From assembly GCA_947034895.1 (NCBI GenBank), contig OX344762.1, positions 70,984,981 to 71,048,980 of the forward strand: 64,000 nt of DNA, read 5' to 3'. The notes under the pieces were generated by a model. It was given only the letters and a program-made list of their open reading frames with translations, was not told the origin of the DNA and searched no databases. Position numbers and translations under genes: made by a program. This DNA is from Rhytidiadelphus loreus (taxonomy: Eukaryota > Streptophyta > Bryopsida > Hypnales > Hylocomiaceae). Shown one piece after another: positions 33,330 to 44,909 of the stretch. The first letter of the stretch is position 1. The number at the start of each line of letters is the position of its first letter.

Positions 33330-35636
33330 CACCACCCCACGGTTCGCTGCCAAGTCACAGATAGGGTTATCCCACTGGAATTCCCAAAGGCCGACTACGC
33401 CAAACAAGCCCAAGACAACCTCAAGGGCGTCCGTTTTACGGAGACCCACGATACAACCGGTCCTCCGGATATGTATTACGATCGCACCAATCATCGCCAA
33501 ACCCAGGCTGCACCACCCGCAATCCAAACCAACCAAGGGGTGGTCCCACTAGGCCCTACCCCAACCACCTAGGATGTTAGGTTTGTTACGGTGTCTAAAC
33601 CAGCTCAAGCCAACAAATTCCAGAACATGCTTTTCGTAGCCGTGGACACCTCGGAGACCGAGGCCGTCTGCAAATCCCTACCGGCCCTAGTAGTCACTCG
33701 AGGAGGGGCAAAGACCGGCCCTCCTCCACCTGAACCAGAGATAGTTAGCTCGCCGGATTCTAGCTCACATAGTAGTATGCATTTGCACTCGTCCCAGGAT
33801 TCCCCTCAGTTCTCCGACCTACAGAGCACCTTGAAGGAGACTGCCAAGGAGGTACGATTCCAAGAGAATCTGCCAACTTCGACCGAGATGGATGAGAATG
33901 AGTTCTAGTTCGTTCAAACTGGAACTCCATTCCATCCAACCAGCCCACGATTACGCTCACGGCCAAAGAAGGGTAGTAACCCTTCTCAGCCATACAATCT
34001 GTGGGAGGACCTGGCCAAGGTAAAGGCAAATATATCCTTTGGTCAGTTGATCAACACCGCCCCCACTCTACGCAAGCAATTGAAGGAAGGAGCCACCATC
34101 CCTCGAGGTTCCAAAGTAGTTGGCCCAATCAATCAAGTGGAATCGCTTCTATTTCTAGGGGGCCCAAGTCCCGACGTCAAGGAATCAGAACCCTTGAAGG
34201 AAGAACCCAAACTAGGCCTAAAAGAACCTAGAGAGAGCTTTGAGCCTGTCGAGATAGAAGTAGAGATAGTCGACAAGGTCATACCGAAGACGCTGGTAGA
34301 TGATGGAAGCGGTGTCAACATCATGCCCGCTTTCACCATGCGCAAATTAGGGCTAGAAATCACGCACCCCTCGTTGGTCACTCTCAAATGTGCAGATCAG
34401 AGATCGGTCCCAACCCTGGGACGAATCAAGGACCTCAGAGCTCAGACCGGAGGAATAGACTACATACTCACCTTTGAAGTCCTCCAACTCGAAGAAGAAG
34501 CCAGCACCTCATACCCTCTGCTCCTGGGTAGGGGTTTTCTCCGCCAATGTGGAGGCATTGTCAACTGGGCGGAAAAACGATCCACGTTCATCTACGGTCC
34601 CAAGAATGCGAGGACCATGATTGCCATAGTCTCCAACACCCCGGCCTTTCTGGGGGTCCAAGAACTGGGACTATCGGCAGTCCAAGCAATCCAAGCCAAG
34701 CCTACCACTAGCTTGAACCAGTTCAAGTGCATGGGCTTGGGACTCTATGGGTTCGAAGACGATGGGTCCCTCGAGAGATGGCTCTTGGAGCACCCCTACT
34801 CTGGAGACGATGCTTACGTCGTCATGGAAACACCAACGGTCTACGTCCTAGAAGGAGACACGGGAGACCCATCCACCATCGTCCACGCCAATGGCGACAC
34901 GTCTTCTCCCGACTCCTTCTCCAGCCTCAGCCCCACGACTCACGTTACGGAAAGTCAAGAACCTACGATGGACATCGAACCGTTATCAGAGATCAGCCCT
35001 ACCCCGGCCAACAGTCCCAGCTCGGAGGGCACTCCTCATACGGCACCACCCTAGGGAACGCAAGTCGAGACACCTCCTTCCGATTCCATGGAGCTAGTGC
35101 CAGCAGTGCAAGCTCAGCCATCACGGGCAATGTGCCCTCTTTGTTGGACACCATTCGAATTCCAATTTTGTGCTACTTGGTCCGGCCTTCAACGTCGAGC
35201 CGAACCACGAACCCCGCCGCCAGCACAACAGGCATCCACGACACTCTTCGGGGAGGATCCAAGAGACCATCCTTGGAGTCCGCTAGCACAAGTCGCCGAC
35301 CTTGGGCCGGCCACTAGCCCTATCTCCACGACCCTCATTGCCGTGAGAGATTCTCCTCCAGGATGTCGGCCCCCAGACGAGGGGATTCTCGGCGTTAATG
35401 ACAGCCAGCTGGAGATACTAGCAATTCACAGCCCAACGGCGATGGAATGCGTAGAAGCCGTACCGTACGAAGTACGCCGCGCCCCTAGCACGCTGCAAGA
35501 CGACCTTCACAATCTAGAGACGATTGAGTTGCCAGAGGAAGTCAACACGTCCCATGGACGACCACCTACTCAGGTAATCACTCTGTCATCCATTACCCTC
35601 CTCAACACGCTTCTCCACTGGTGTCAAGGCATTTAA
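33330..35636 (+). pseudogene. Gag C-terminus plus aspartic protease of the LTR element, with in-frame stops
   Basis: The gag frame resumes at 33330 in the phase left at 10781, completing the broken Cys knuckle (Cys at ~33345). TAG codons at 33570, 33906 and 35052 interrupt an otherwise open frame that ends at TAA 35634-35636. The retropepsin-like protease is at ~34285-34580: TLVDDGSGVNIMP (D-D-G where D-S/T-G is usual, so the catalytic Asp is present but the neighbour is atypical), then PLLLGRGFLRQCGGIVNW, the hydrophobic-hydrophobic-Gly flap-partner region. Beyond the protease the frame is Pro/Ser/Thr-rich and not recognisable as reverse transcriptase. In Ty3 elements the protease matures gag. 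All internal stops here are TAG. Confidence 0.82.
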
Positions 35637-36384
35637 AGTCCCGTCGGTTGTAATTACTGAGGGCCGATAGAGGCTCTCAGTTCTCTTCTTTGACTTAAGA
35701 GTCAAGTCTTAGGTTAGATAGGATGTAAAAGCCATTTAGGCCTTCGCACGTAAGCCCAAAAAAATCAATAGTTAGTCAATTTAAGGAAGATAAATTGAAG
35801 AACTAGAAAAAAACCCATAAAAACCCTAAAAATCTTCCAACCCATCACCAGTCACTAAATCACTAAGTCACTAGGATACTAGGTTACTTTGTCACTATTG
35901 GTTGCCGATTGTGGATTATCTCCGTAGATAGGTGCAGTTGGTGTAAAATGAAAGGCCTCTGGTCAGCCAAGCCCGGGGGATCTTCGGATTCCCCAAAACT
36001 AGGATTTTTGGTTGTTAAACATAAGTTATTGCGCGAGATAACCGATGCTAACGTAAAATGGTCCTTGGCAAGACCCCCAGAATTCTTAGAGTTACTTATA
36101 AACTTCACTGATCCGTAGGGTCCTAAAACACGTCACTCAGAGCCACTTGGTTGTTAGTTCTTAGGTAGTCGCGGGGTAATGAACTCACGTGGAAATCTAC
36201 ATCTGACGTAAAAAGAAAAGCTTAACCGCTAGCCAACACTTTGTTTAGATTTGTTTTCAGCTATACTTCTTAGGATGTCAGGTCAGGGTTGATGTTGGCA
36301 TATGACCCATGCCTCACCCGCTTGTCAGAAGATAGCTTCAAGGGGAAGTTGAACTCAACTCCCCGATTGAATCCAATGCCGCTA
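35637..36384. other. Retrotransposon 3' region, no gene seen
   Basis: No open frame with recognisable domains on either strand; in particular no reverse transcriptase or integrase signature where a Ty3 element should have them. Confidence 0.6.
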
Positions 36385-36722
36385 GACTGGACGTAATATA
36401 TGCCTGAGATGTTGAAAAGACAGCTAGTTGGGGGGATTCTCTTATGACTCACCAGACCGGACGTAATAGACACCATCGAGTTGAAAAGACGGCTGGTTTG
36501 AGGGCGTTTTCGTACTGGCTAGACCGGACGTAATAGATACCATAGAGTTGAAAAGACGGCTAGCTTCAGGGAGGTTTTGTACTGGCTAGACTGGACGTAA
36601 TAGATACCATCGAGTTGAAAAGACAGCTAGCTTCAGGGAGGTTCTGTACTTGCTAGACCGGACGTAATAGATACCATCGAGTTGAAAAGACGGCTAGTTT
36701 AAAGGCGTTACTAAGTCTCGCT
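36385..36722 (+). repeat. Five tandem 67-70-bp repeats
   Basis: Units begin GACCGGACGTAATAGATACC (or GACTGG...) at 36385, 36455, 36522, 36589 and 36656, each with GAGTTGAAAAGACGGCTAG. The spacing is 70, then 67 bp three times. The function is unknown; tandem repeats in this part are common in long Ty3-type elements. Confidence 0.88.
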
Positions 36723-37149
36723 AGTCGTCGTACACCTAGTTAGAGTACTGACAGACGACTAGCCTGGGATTTCCGCACTTGGCCTTCGCACCTTAGTATA
36801 AAAATAGGAGGGAGTCCCTCGTCTTTGTGTGCTGTGTGTTGTGATGTGCAGGTGCAGTAGATTAGCAGATGGACCACGGTTGGTACAATCCACCGGCGGT
36901 CCTTCCAGTAGGACTCTTCAACATTTGGGTTCAGTGTATCGAAAAGCTCAACTTCACTACTTTCCTCCGCATTCATTTTGGTCAAGAAATCCTGACCCAG
37001 GTGCTCCGTAGCCCCTGGCCTTTGATAGTTCCAGCAGTCACCTACGGGGAGACCTGAGATAGCGTGATTTACATCCTCATCTAGTACTATGTCGAGCGAC
37101 CTGTGAGGCACTTCTACTTCCTACCTTCCATCATCTTCTATCTTTTGTC

Positions 37150-37250
37150 TTCCTCTTAGTCCAAACTTGCTCCGTCAAGGGAGGAATGTGGGTTTTCCAA
37201 ATTTCTTGTCTATAGGTCCAAACCAACTCCGTTTGGGACGGATAGTAGGG
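37150..37250 (+). repeat. CTCACTCC-type purine-rich repeat, first copy
   Basis: TAGTCCAAACTTGCTCCGTC, AGGGAGGAATGTGGG and CTATAGGTCC. Related units are at ~38735-38830 and 38855-38950, spaced ~115-125 bp. The purine tracts (GGGAGGAA, GAGGGAGGAAGG) resemble polypurine tracts but none abuts the LTR. Confidence 0.6.
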
Positions 37251-37670
37251 GATTAGTATAGCATAGCATATCGTCATCATCATTGCCTTGTCACTCTTCC
37301 TTCATCACACTCTTCCGCCACTTCATCCTCCTCAGTATCGCTGACGTCGCCATCCGGTAGCGCCCACATGAATGGTCCGACAGTCCTTTATACCAAGTAA
37401 CTAGATCTGAGGCCTGGCCGACCGCATGTGGATCTACGGTGGTGCCCCTACATCACCGCCCTGGTCAACGAGATGGGATCTCTTCCATCTTTTCGCTTTC
37501 TTCGCCCTCATAGTTAGCATTGGCATTCTCTTCCTCACGTTTCGAACTGCAGTTACTAGCAACAGACAAACTTTCCCAGCTAATCGAGACATCTTCCGCG
37601 AACACCTACACCACTGCACCGCGAACTGAAGACATCGAGTGGAGGCACAGGAATACCACTGACACCCTCA

Positions 37671-38336
37671 ATGGGAGTCATGCCAGGCCCTCGGAATGCA
37701 ACTTCCGAGTCCCAACCTTCCTCCCCTTCATCGGCAGGTTCTCCAAGACCCTCTGAGCCTTCACCTCAGAGGACGATGGAAGAACCAACAGGGGGATTTT
37801 CATCCCCAACGCATCCTGGGCCTTCAGCTCAACCGGGCAATGCACTAGCCACGGAGGCCCTCACGGAGCTCCTCACACAACCCAACATTGATGACAGTCC
37901 TCATCCAGACGAGGAACCAGCAACGACTGCGGATCCCGAGATAGCACGCCAAGCCCGCATCGAATCAGCAGAAGGGGCGGCGCAGCTGTCGCGACTACTC
38001 CGCTCACGTCGGCGGTTACGAGAGGAGGCACAACAACCTGGTCGAGGAATGAGAATTCCCAACGCACTCACCGAAGAGGTTAGATATTGGCCAGCAGCAC
38101 CAAGGACATTAGTAATTCTCATAGAGGATTATACCTTGTTCCGTGGTGACCCGCCCCTCTTCTTAGAGGGATAGTTCGCCAATCGGGAAGATCCACGCAA
38201 CATCACCAGGAGGACTTCAAGCGGAGACCATGTGGTCACCATCCACGGTCCACCGCTACAACCGTTGCCTCACGAACGCCAATCAGCCTACGTCCTCGAG
38301 GTTGTGTCTACCCTCCGAACCTTCTTAGGAATCTAA
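37671..38336 (+). pseudogene. ORF of unknown function in the retrotransposon 3' region
   Basis: ATG at 37671, TAG at 38172-38174, the same frame continuing to TAA at 38334-38336 (222 codons in all). The N-terminal half is Pro/Ser/Thr-rich. The second half has an Arg-rich helix (RLLRSRRRLREEAQQ) followed by ALTEEVRYWPAAPRTLVIL. No family recognised. Only 35 bp after the stop there is a 39-base A run, as if the ORF came from a polyadenylated transcript. Confidence 0.5.
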
Positions 38337-38370
38337 GGTGGTTGTCCAAATTCCCTTGTACATAGCTATT

Positions 38371-38371
<1 letters not shown>

Positions 38372-38410
<39 letters not shown>
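38372..38410 (+). repeat. Poly(A) run of 39 bases
   Basis: An uninterrupted A39 inside the retrotransposon, 35 bp after an ORF stop. It may mark the 3' end of a reverse-transcribed mRNA or of an older retroelement. Just beyond, TGGGCCGTTGCCGGGG at 38554-38569 resembles a tRNA-derived primer-binding site, hinting at another element remnant here. Confidence 0.7.
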
Positions 38411-38414
<4 letters not shown>

Positions 38415-38734
38415 TATATAGGGGGCACTAGTTCAGAGCTGGCCGGTATATTAGTATATATACCACCCCGACAAGACAACGAACGTCTCCCGTCGCAGCA
38501 GCTCAGTGGCCTGTGATCGACAACCTCAATTCCGGCGGCGAGGGTTCGACCTTTGGGCCGTTGCCGGGGCGCCACCCCTGAGCTAGTGACAAGGCAAGGA
38601 ACCGCTACCAACTACCACGACAGGAGACACTTTTGCAAGGGTCAAACCCCCCAAAAGGTCCTCTTGCCTCCCTCTTGTGACTTCTCGCCTTTGTCTTTGT
38701 TGTTCTTCTTTTTTCTTTTCTTTTTCAAAAACAC

Positions 38735-39315
38735 ATAGTCCAAACTCACTCCTGGAGGGAGGAAGGCAAGTTTGAAATATTTTTTGGCTATAGGTCCCAA
38801 TTTGCTGCATCAAGGAGGGACAGGGGGTTTCCTTTCTCTTATTCTATCCCCCTTTAGTTCCAAGCTCACTCCGTTGAGGGTGGAAGGATGGTTTTTCAAT
38901 TTTTTTTATCTGTAGATCCAAATCAATTCCATTTGAAGAGGATGGGGAAAAAATTCTATAAAAATATAAAAACTATAATACATAAAATGAACAAAAATAT
39001 CCCCCCTGTAAGATGGTGTCAGGACTTGTCTTGTTCACTGTCTACTTCTTTCGTCTTGGGTTGTGAGGACTTGGTCCTCGCAAAATAGTCATTACCCTCG
39101 CATACGGACGGTTTAGAACCAAGATGGGGTGCTGGGCTGACCACATGATGGTGCTCAACTGGATAATCCACATGATGGTAGAACAACCCTACCAGACTTA
39201 GCACCAGCTGCCTAATCCTCAGGTCGCCATTAGAACATTTGACCGTGTGCCCAAGGATAGCAAAACATTCTAGGTTCTCATGATTTTTCAAATCATACCG
39301 CAGATGGCCGCCATA
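38735..39315. other. Sequence just before the 3' LTR; no polypurine tract at the border
   Basis: It contains two of the purine-rich ~120-bp repeats (38735-38950). The ~25 bases directly before the 3' LTR (ending GGCCGCCATA) are not purine-rich, so the expected polypurine primer is not where it should be. Confidence 0.55.
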
Positions 39316-42300
39316 TGTGAGCCCCAAATTCGTCACTTGGGACTCATTGTTTTCTTTTTTTTAGTTTATTACAAATTAAGGCATAAAGTAGTACAAAAAG
39401 CCCAAAAAAGAGTGTAGAACCAAAATAGGTATGTCACGTACCAGTATAGCATTTGGTCATAAATAGCCTTTTATCCATAGATTACCCATAAAACCCACTT
39501 GTATATAGGTTAGAACCCGTAATTAGTGGGAAACAATAGGGCTACTGGGAACTTACCCAAAATAGCCCGAAACCTAGTGCATGTGACCATGATAGGCTAA
39601 ATTAGTCTTAGGAGAGTTAGGGGAGTCCCCACGTAAATCTCCAAAGATAGGTTCTAGTTTCCCCATTCCACCGATGAAACATTAGGAATCCAAATTGTTA
39701 GCTTGTAGGTGTTACTTGTCCCAGACAGGCTGCATGGAGGAATCCACAGCCGTCGGATAGTGTTCTCGGATCTGAAGCATGTCGGGATGTCCACGGCAAA
39801 ACCCATTCGCCAAGATTCCCTCACATGTGAAAGATTCCCTGACTGCCGGTGATTCAACCGAAGTCAGTTTTCACCACGCCACCAACTGTGTGCCAGAATA
39901 GCCTAAGACTTGGCACGTGGCTTGGGGGACTCCATGAGAGGTCCCCCAAAAAAGTCTCGGTTTTTTCTGATCTCCAAAGGATCTTTTTCCGAGCAGTCAA
40001 CCGCCAAAGGCCACGTTGGGAAATTCATGAAAAATACCCAGGCCATGGTAAAATCTCACTAGAAATTAGACTAGCATCTTTTATGTTAATAACGCGCCCC
40101 GACAAATTTCATGGTGTTCCAATAGCGGGAAGCAGCCGAAACTGACAACATCCCCCCGATTAATATTTACGGCAAGATCTTTGCGGGGTTGACCGGCGTC
40201 CCGGGAGCGTACGAAGTCGGAACGAAGACATCAAGGAGCCTTTTCTTACTCCCTAGAGCCTCCCCAACAACCCTAGCTAGTTACCCAAGCCAAAAGAGGT
40301 AAACCCCAAAAGTTAGGTTTTTACCCTTTTAATTGGCTCTAGTTGGCACTAGTTTCCGATGGGTTTTTTGTGATAGAAATAGGGGGTAGGGGATCCTTTA
40401 GGCTAAAAATGGCATTCTGAAGCCATTGGCGCAATCCATTTGCAATTCCGAGCTAAACTCCAAAAGTTAGAGACTAGGACCAACGTAAAACCCAAAATTA
40501 GGTGAAAATCTCAAATTTGGATGAAAATCCGGATGAATGAGGTTACTCGTCGAGGGGGGGAGTGGGCCCTTGGAAACCTATAAAAGGGGGCCCTTCTCTC
40601 TCCCAAAACACCCCCAATACTTGTTTTGGGTCCGTGGGTCCAACCTCTCGTGGTTTTAGCAACTTTTGGCCAAAACTCCCTACGGTGTTTTGGAGCACTT
40701 TTGCTCCTCTTTTGTGGTTACAATTTTTGTGTTGAAGGTCCGTGGGGGGCCCTTCTCCTTGTCTTGCAACTCGTGTGAAGTTTTCTTTTTAACATTCTTA
40801 CCATCCAAGTCGGGTTGGATGTCTTGTCCGTGTTTTGTATTAACCCTGGAACTACCCTCCACCGTACCTTGGCGATGCCGCTTTGGGGGGCTTCCAGTTC
40901 TTGTTGTGTCATTTATGTCGCACTAACCTCCTTTTACTAACCACGTTCTTTTCCGTGTTACGTTACTAACCCAGTTATTACCTTTGCATTGGAGTCAAGT
41001 CATTGTGTCCGTATTGGAAAAGAGTGGGATAGTTCCCTTAGGGGTAACCAAACCCCACCGTTCCTTGTCCAAGTTTAGTCCTAAATTGTGTGTTAAAGGG
41101 TCCACCACACGGCGGAGCTTTGAACCTCTAGGGGAAGGCAAAAGTCCTAAATTTGGTGTTAAAACCAAATTGACGGCGAAGCCTTGAACCCCCCACGTGG
41201 TTGGTTCCAAAGTTTAGTTTCCAAAACGCTTGGAAACTATTCAAAGTTTAGCCTCCAAAAGTAGAGAATCAACCGTGAAAACCACCCCGGCGTGTCTTGT
41301 CATAACCCCTACGGGAGTAGAGGTCTCCCAGTTGGTCGAAGGGTATGGACGTTTTTTTTGGTTTGCCCGGCAGCTCAACCCAGCAGCTCGCCCAGCTTGC
41401 CCAACAGCCAGCCCGCTCGCACAGGCAGCCAGCCCGCTCACACAGGCAGCTTGTCCAGCTCGCATAGACAACTAGCCCGGCAGCCAGCACAAACAGCTTG
41501 CCAGGCAGCCAACCCAGCAGCTTGCACAGGCAGCTAGCCCGGCAGCCAACCCGGCAGCTTGTACAGGCAGCTAGCCCGGCAGCCAACCCGGCAGCTTGCC
41601 TGCAGCCAGCACAGGCAGCTTGCCCACAGCTCGGCCCAATCGGGGTCGGGCTTCCGTTGTTGTTCAGTTTTTTTCCTTTTTGGGGGGAAAAAATTAGGAA
41701 GAAGGTAGAATAGGAGACTAAGAAAACTTAGGGAGTAGATAGAATAGGAGACTAAAAAAACTTAGTGACTAGATAGAAGAAGAGATTAGGGAAGGTTAGT
41801 GAGTAGATAGAGTAGGAGACTGGGGGGAAACTAGCACATAGAAAAAATAGGAAACGAGGGTAGAACCTCGCTATACCCGCTAGGGAAGGAGAAATCAAAT
41901 ACAAGAGACGTTTCCATCTCACCTCACCAACTCTCCCCTCCAACACCCCACATCACTACCATCAAATGCAAGAAGGAGAAGTGGGGGAAAGAGTTTAGAT
42001 AGAATTGGGGCACCATCGAGAGGGTAGGAAGGAAATCTTCTCCACCATTAGGGTGAGACGAGTGTAAGAGGTAGTTAGGCCATATTTGACTTTTAGATTC
42101 CTTACGCATTAGGATAAAATGACGCGTAAGGGGTAGTTAGGACGTAGTTTGACCTTCTAAGTAGGTAGGTGTCCAACCCACTCCCCTTCATCAATGGGGC
42201 ACGCGGGTTGAGGAGAAGGGGAAAGGAGAAAGAAGCGGCATGCATGGGAAAGAAGTGTTCTTTTTGTTGGAAATTACGAATACGACGGGATTAACTAAAT

Positions 42301-43069
42301 ACGTGACCCACGACCTACAATTCACCATGGTAGAAGAAGGTGAATTGACCGCCCTCCTCGCGGAACACCATGCCGAAGTAAGAACCTAACTTCCTCCCTC
42401 ATCATTGTCTCACTAGGGGGAAGAGGCCATCTAGGCCGAGAGCTAGGCACCACTAGAGTCCAGGTCAGGTCATGTGTGATTAGGGAATCTTAGAGTAGGT
42501 TTCGGGGGGTTTCCAAAAACATAAGACACGTAGGAATCAGAGATAGGATGACCGAGATACTGATGGATGAAGTTTAGAGCCCAAAACGGATGAAACTTGG
42601 ATGTATTCGTCCAACCAAGTTGGGGCTTAGGATTTAGATAGAGAGTAGGGAGTAAGGTCCGCAAGTCAAATTTCGCCCCCAACCGGATTTGGAAACCCAT
42701 AGGAAACCATGGATGAAGTTGATAGCCTCGTGGTCAAAACTTCATCCGTCCATAGCGGGTGATTAGGAAGTCCAAACCGAGCGAGTCTTAGGTTTTTAGA
42801 AACGGCAGAAAATAATCTTTGACCCTAGAACATTAGAGTAGGATTTGGAAATAGGAAACACAAAAAACACAGCATAGCGGGATAGTCAACTTAGGGGTTA
42901 TTAGAACCACAATTAGGGAGTCACGATTAGGAACTTAGCAAAAAAGATCCATTGCTTGGAAGGCACAATGGATTGACGCTTAGACACCCCTTAGAATAGG
43001 ACACTATCGTAGAACTAGAACCTGGTTGTGTTCGCCGATTTACCAAGGGTGGGTAAATAAGCGCCCACA
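39316..43069 (+). repeat. 3' LTR (3754 bp)
   Basis: Near-identical to 3512-7147, same TGTGAGCCCC start and GCGCCCACA end. It is longer by 118 bp, owing to minisatellite expansion at 41374-41632. A TATA box copy is at 40579-40585, so it could drive transcription into downstream DNA. Confidence 0.95.
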
Positions 43070-43074
43070 GACAC
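43070..43074. repeat. Target site duplication, right copy (GACAC)
   Basis: Identical to 3507-3511, directly after the 3' LTR. Confidence 0.92.
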
Positions 43075-43895
43075 CTGAAGGCAATGCAATTCACAGATCA
43101 AAGCGGGAGCACCCGAAGGCCGTGACACCCATGACTGATTGGGGCCATGAATATCAAGTGAAAGCGGAAGCACGGCCGAGGGTAGGAGTGGGGGCCAAGC
43201 AGAATGAGAGCAATTGAAGGAGAAACAACAGGGGGGGAGCAAATCACCTACGGCCCAGGCAGGAAATCTCTTGCTAAGAGGCAAATAAGACAACAAGATG
43301 GTTGCTAACTACTTGGAAGAGTCTAATCACAATCAAGCTCACTATAAATGGAGCTAAAGACATTATAAAGATTAAGGTCCACAACTTGTTCCGTAAAATC
43401 AGCTTGGACTTCGGTTTTGTCACCTTGGGGGTGATGGTGGTGTTCCTCCGCTAAATGAATATCCTGTAAGATTTGGTGCAGAATGAGGTCGGCTTGTTGA
43501 GAAGCAAGTCGTCTCCTATTGAGTGTATTCAAGTGAGTGCTTGTCTGTGATCACTCCTTGCTCCAGCCGTCCTTGTGGATCTGTCACTCGTGATAAGGGG
43601 TGTAAAGGTTGATAGTTGAATTGTTATCCTCCTCTTGGCTTGCCCTATTGAATCAATCTTGTGGTGATCCTCCTGCCAGTCCAACTTCTGGTGTTGGAGG
43701 GTCGAGGGAGTGAATTCCTTGATCCTCTGAGGATGACGATGGCTGCGGTGAGGGGGTATATTATCTGAAAGGGATTGTAGGCCTAGGGGTTATCAGTCAG
43801 GGTCGAGTAGCCAGGTCATGTGGCAGAAATTTAGCGTTGGGGATAAAGTTCCATACGGGCTTATCCCCCATGGTACAAAAGGTTGTGGTAGAAGC
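43075..43895. other. Flank, probably the 3' untranslated part of a LINE on the - strand
   Basis: No coding potential seen. It lies 3' (on the - strand) of the LINE coding fragment that ends at 43896. Confidence 0.4.
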
Positions 43896-44440
43896 CTATG
43901 TGTCTTTGAAGGTTGCAGCTCGTTGTGGTGATTTCCATGTTGACCTCCATGCTACTACTCCAATTTGAATAACCGCTCTCCAAAAGTTGTGCAGGGCAAT
44001 ACCTAGATGAAAGGATTCACTCCTCATAACTGTATTGCACCTTTGACACCATATGTTCCTCAACATTAGGCACCAAAGTAAATCCCAGGGCGTTTCTTCC
44101 GTTACTGTATATGACCTACTAAATTGCCTTCTAGTGTGTTCTGTTCCTATGAGGGCAAGACCCTCGAGGATGTCTTCTATAGTGTAGTGTAGTTGTTGGA
44201 GGTGGGAATGTCTTCGCAAGTCATTGTATAGCTCCCATGCCTGAGTAACTGCTAGGCAATCTATAAAAGCGTGCCTAGTGGATTCTATAGGGGCAGTAGT
44301 ACATAATTTGCATGAGCCATCTATGTTCATTCTTTCTAACCAGTTACCTAGGGGGAGTCCTTCATTGTGTAGTAACCACAGAAAGGAACTTACCCTCCTT
44401 GGCAACCATTCAACTGTATATTTGCTTGCGCTCTTGATCC
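43896..44440 (-). pseudogene. LINE reverse-transcriptase zinc-binding C-terminus (fragment)
   Basis: On the - strand the frame reads VEWLPRRVSSFLWLLHNEGL, then a C-x2-C...H...C cluster (GSCKLC ... RHAFIDCLAVTQAWELY). This is the layout of the reverse-transcriptase zinc-binding domain (zf-RVT) at the C-terminus of plant LINE ORF2. A stop just upstream (~44445) and absence of the polymerase domain show that it is a 5'-truncated copy, as is usual for LINEs. It ends at 43896. Confidence 0.8.
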
Positions 44441-44665
44441 GAGAGTCCTCTGGCTCTGAGTTTCACCTCGTACTTGCTGGGTTGCATACGGTTGTAAATT
44501 CCTATCTTGTACCCTTGTTTAGTACTGTAACAGAAGATTGAGGGCAATGCAATGTATAAACACAAGGGGAGACATGAGTAAATTATATCATATCAATCTT
44601 TGCATCACAAAGCATGATATGACCATAGGCTGACATGCACTCAATTACGAAGTGGGGAGTTGCTG

Positions 44666-44909
44666 CCCTTGCAAGGAGTCAGGGTAAACTGACCCCCTCG
44701 CTCGTCCCCCAAGTCAGTCTAGGGGGTGCAAGTAAAAAAAAGATCCCCTATTTTGTGCCCATAAAATGTATGCTCTACATCTCTCCTTGACTTCTGATTG
44801 CAAATATGAATTCAAAAATGCAAATTTTATCATGTGTGGGAAATAAAAAATTTCAGAGTTTTCCTTCGGGGACGAGTGACGGGGTCAATTCACCCCGGCC
44901 TTGCAAGGG
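44666..44909. mobile_element. MITE, copy 1 of the GGGTGAATTGACC family
   Basis: Inverted ends: CCCTTGCAAGGAGTCAGGGT at the left and CACCCCGGCCTTGCAAGGG at the right, with GACCCCCTCGCTCGTCCCC inside matching GGGGACGAGTGACGGGGTC. The AT-rich centre contains AATTTTATCATGTGTGGG. No clear target duplication. Non-coding. Confidence 0.75.

Larger units (their letters stand above)
3512..43069 (+). mobile_element. Non-autonomous giant Ty3-type LTR retrotransposon (interrupted by a hAT element)
   Basis: The element is bounded by two near-identical direct repeats (TG...CA; 3512-7147 and 39316-43069) and by a 5-bp target duplication. Total length is 39,558 bp; without the nested hAT and one copy of its 8-bp duplication it would be 17,010 bp. 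Order: 5' LTR, primer-binding site, repeat-rich leader, extra ORF (8318-9301), gag (9402 onward), aspartic protease (34.2-34.7 kb), a 3.7-kb 3' region with tandem repeats and a further ORF, then the 3' LTR. I find no reverse transcriptase, RNase H or integrase signature. Very long LTRs, an extra ORF before gag and the protease type recall Ogre/Tat elements; lacking pol it resembles large gag-only derivatives. LTR similarity implies recent insertion, presumably with enzymes supplied in trans. Confidence 0.9.

Noticed and set aside
10789..33350. 9-bp direct match GTTCGCTGC (10789-10797 and 33342-33350) as a Mutator-type target duplication
   Set aside because: The sequences next to it do not form inverted ends, while the 8-bp GTGGGGAT pair abuts CAGGGTTGT/ACAACCCTG exactly, fits the encoded hAT transposase and re-forms the gag frame.
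8792..38174. Alternative genetic code or nuclear U-to-C editing to explain the in-frame stops
   Set aside because: The host B3 gene and the 15655 cargo gene need no recoding; simple C-to-T decay explains the pattern. Kept only as something cDNA could test.
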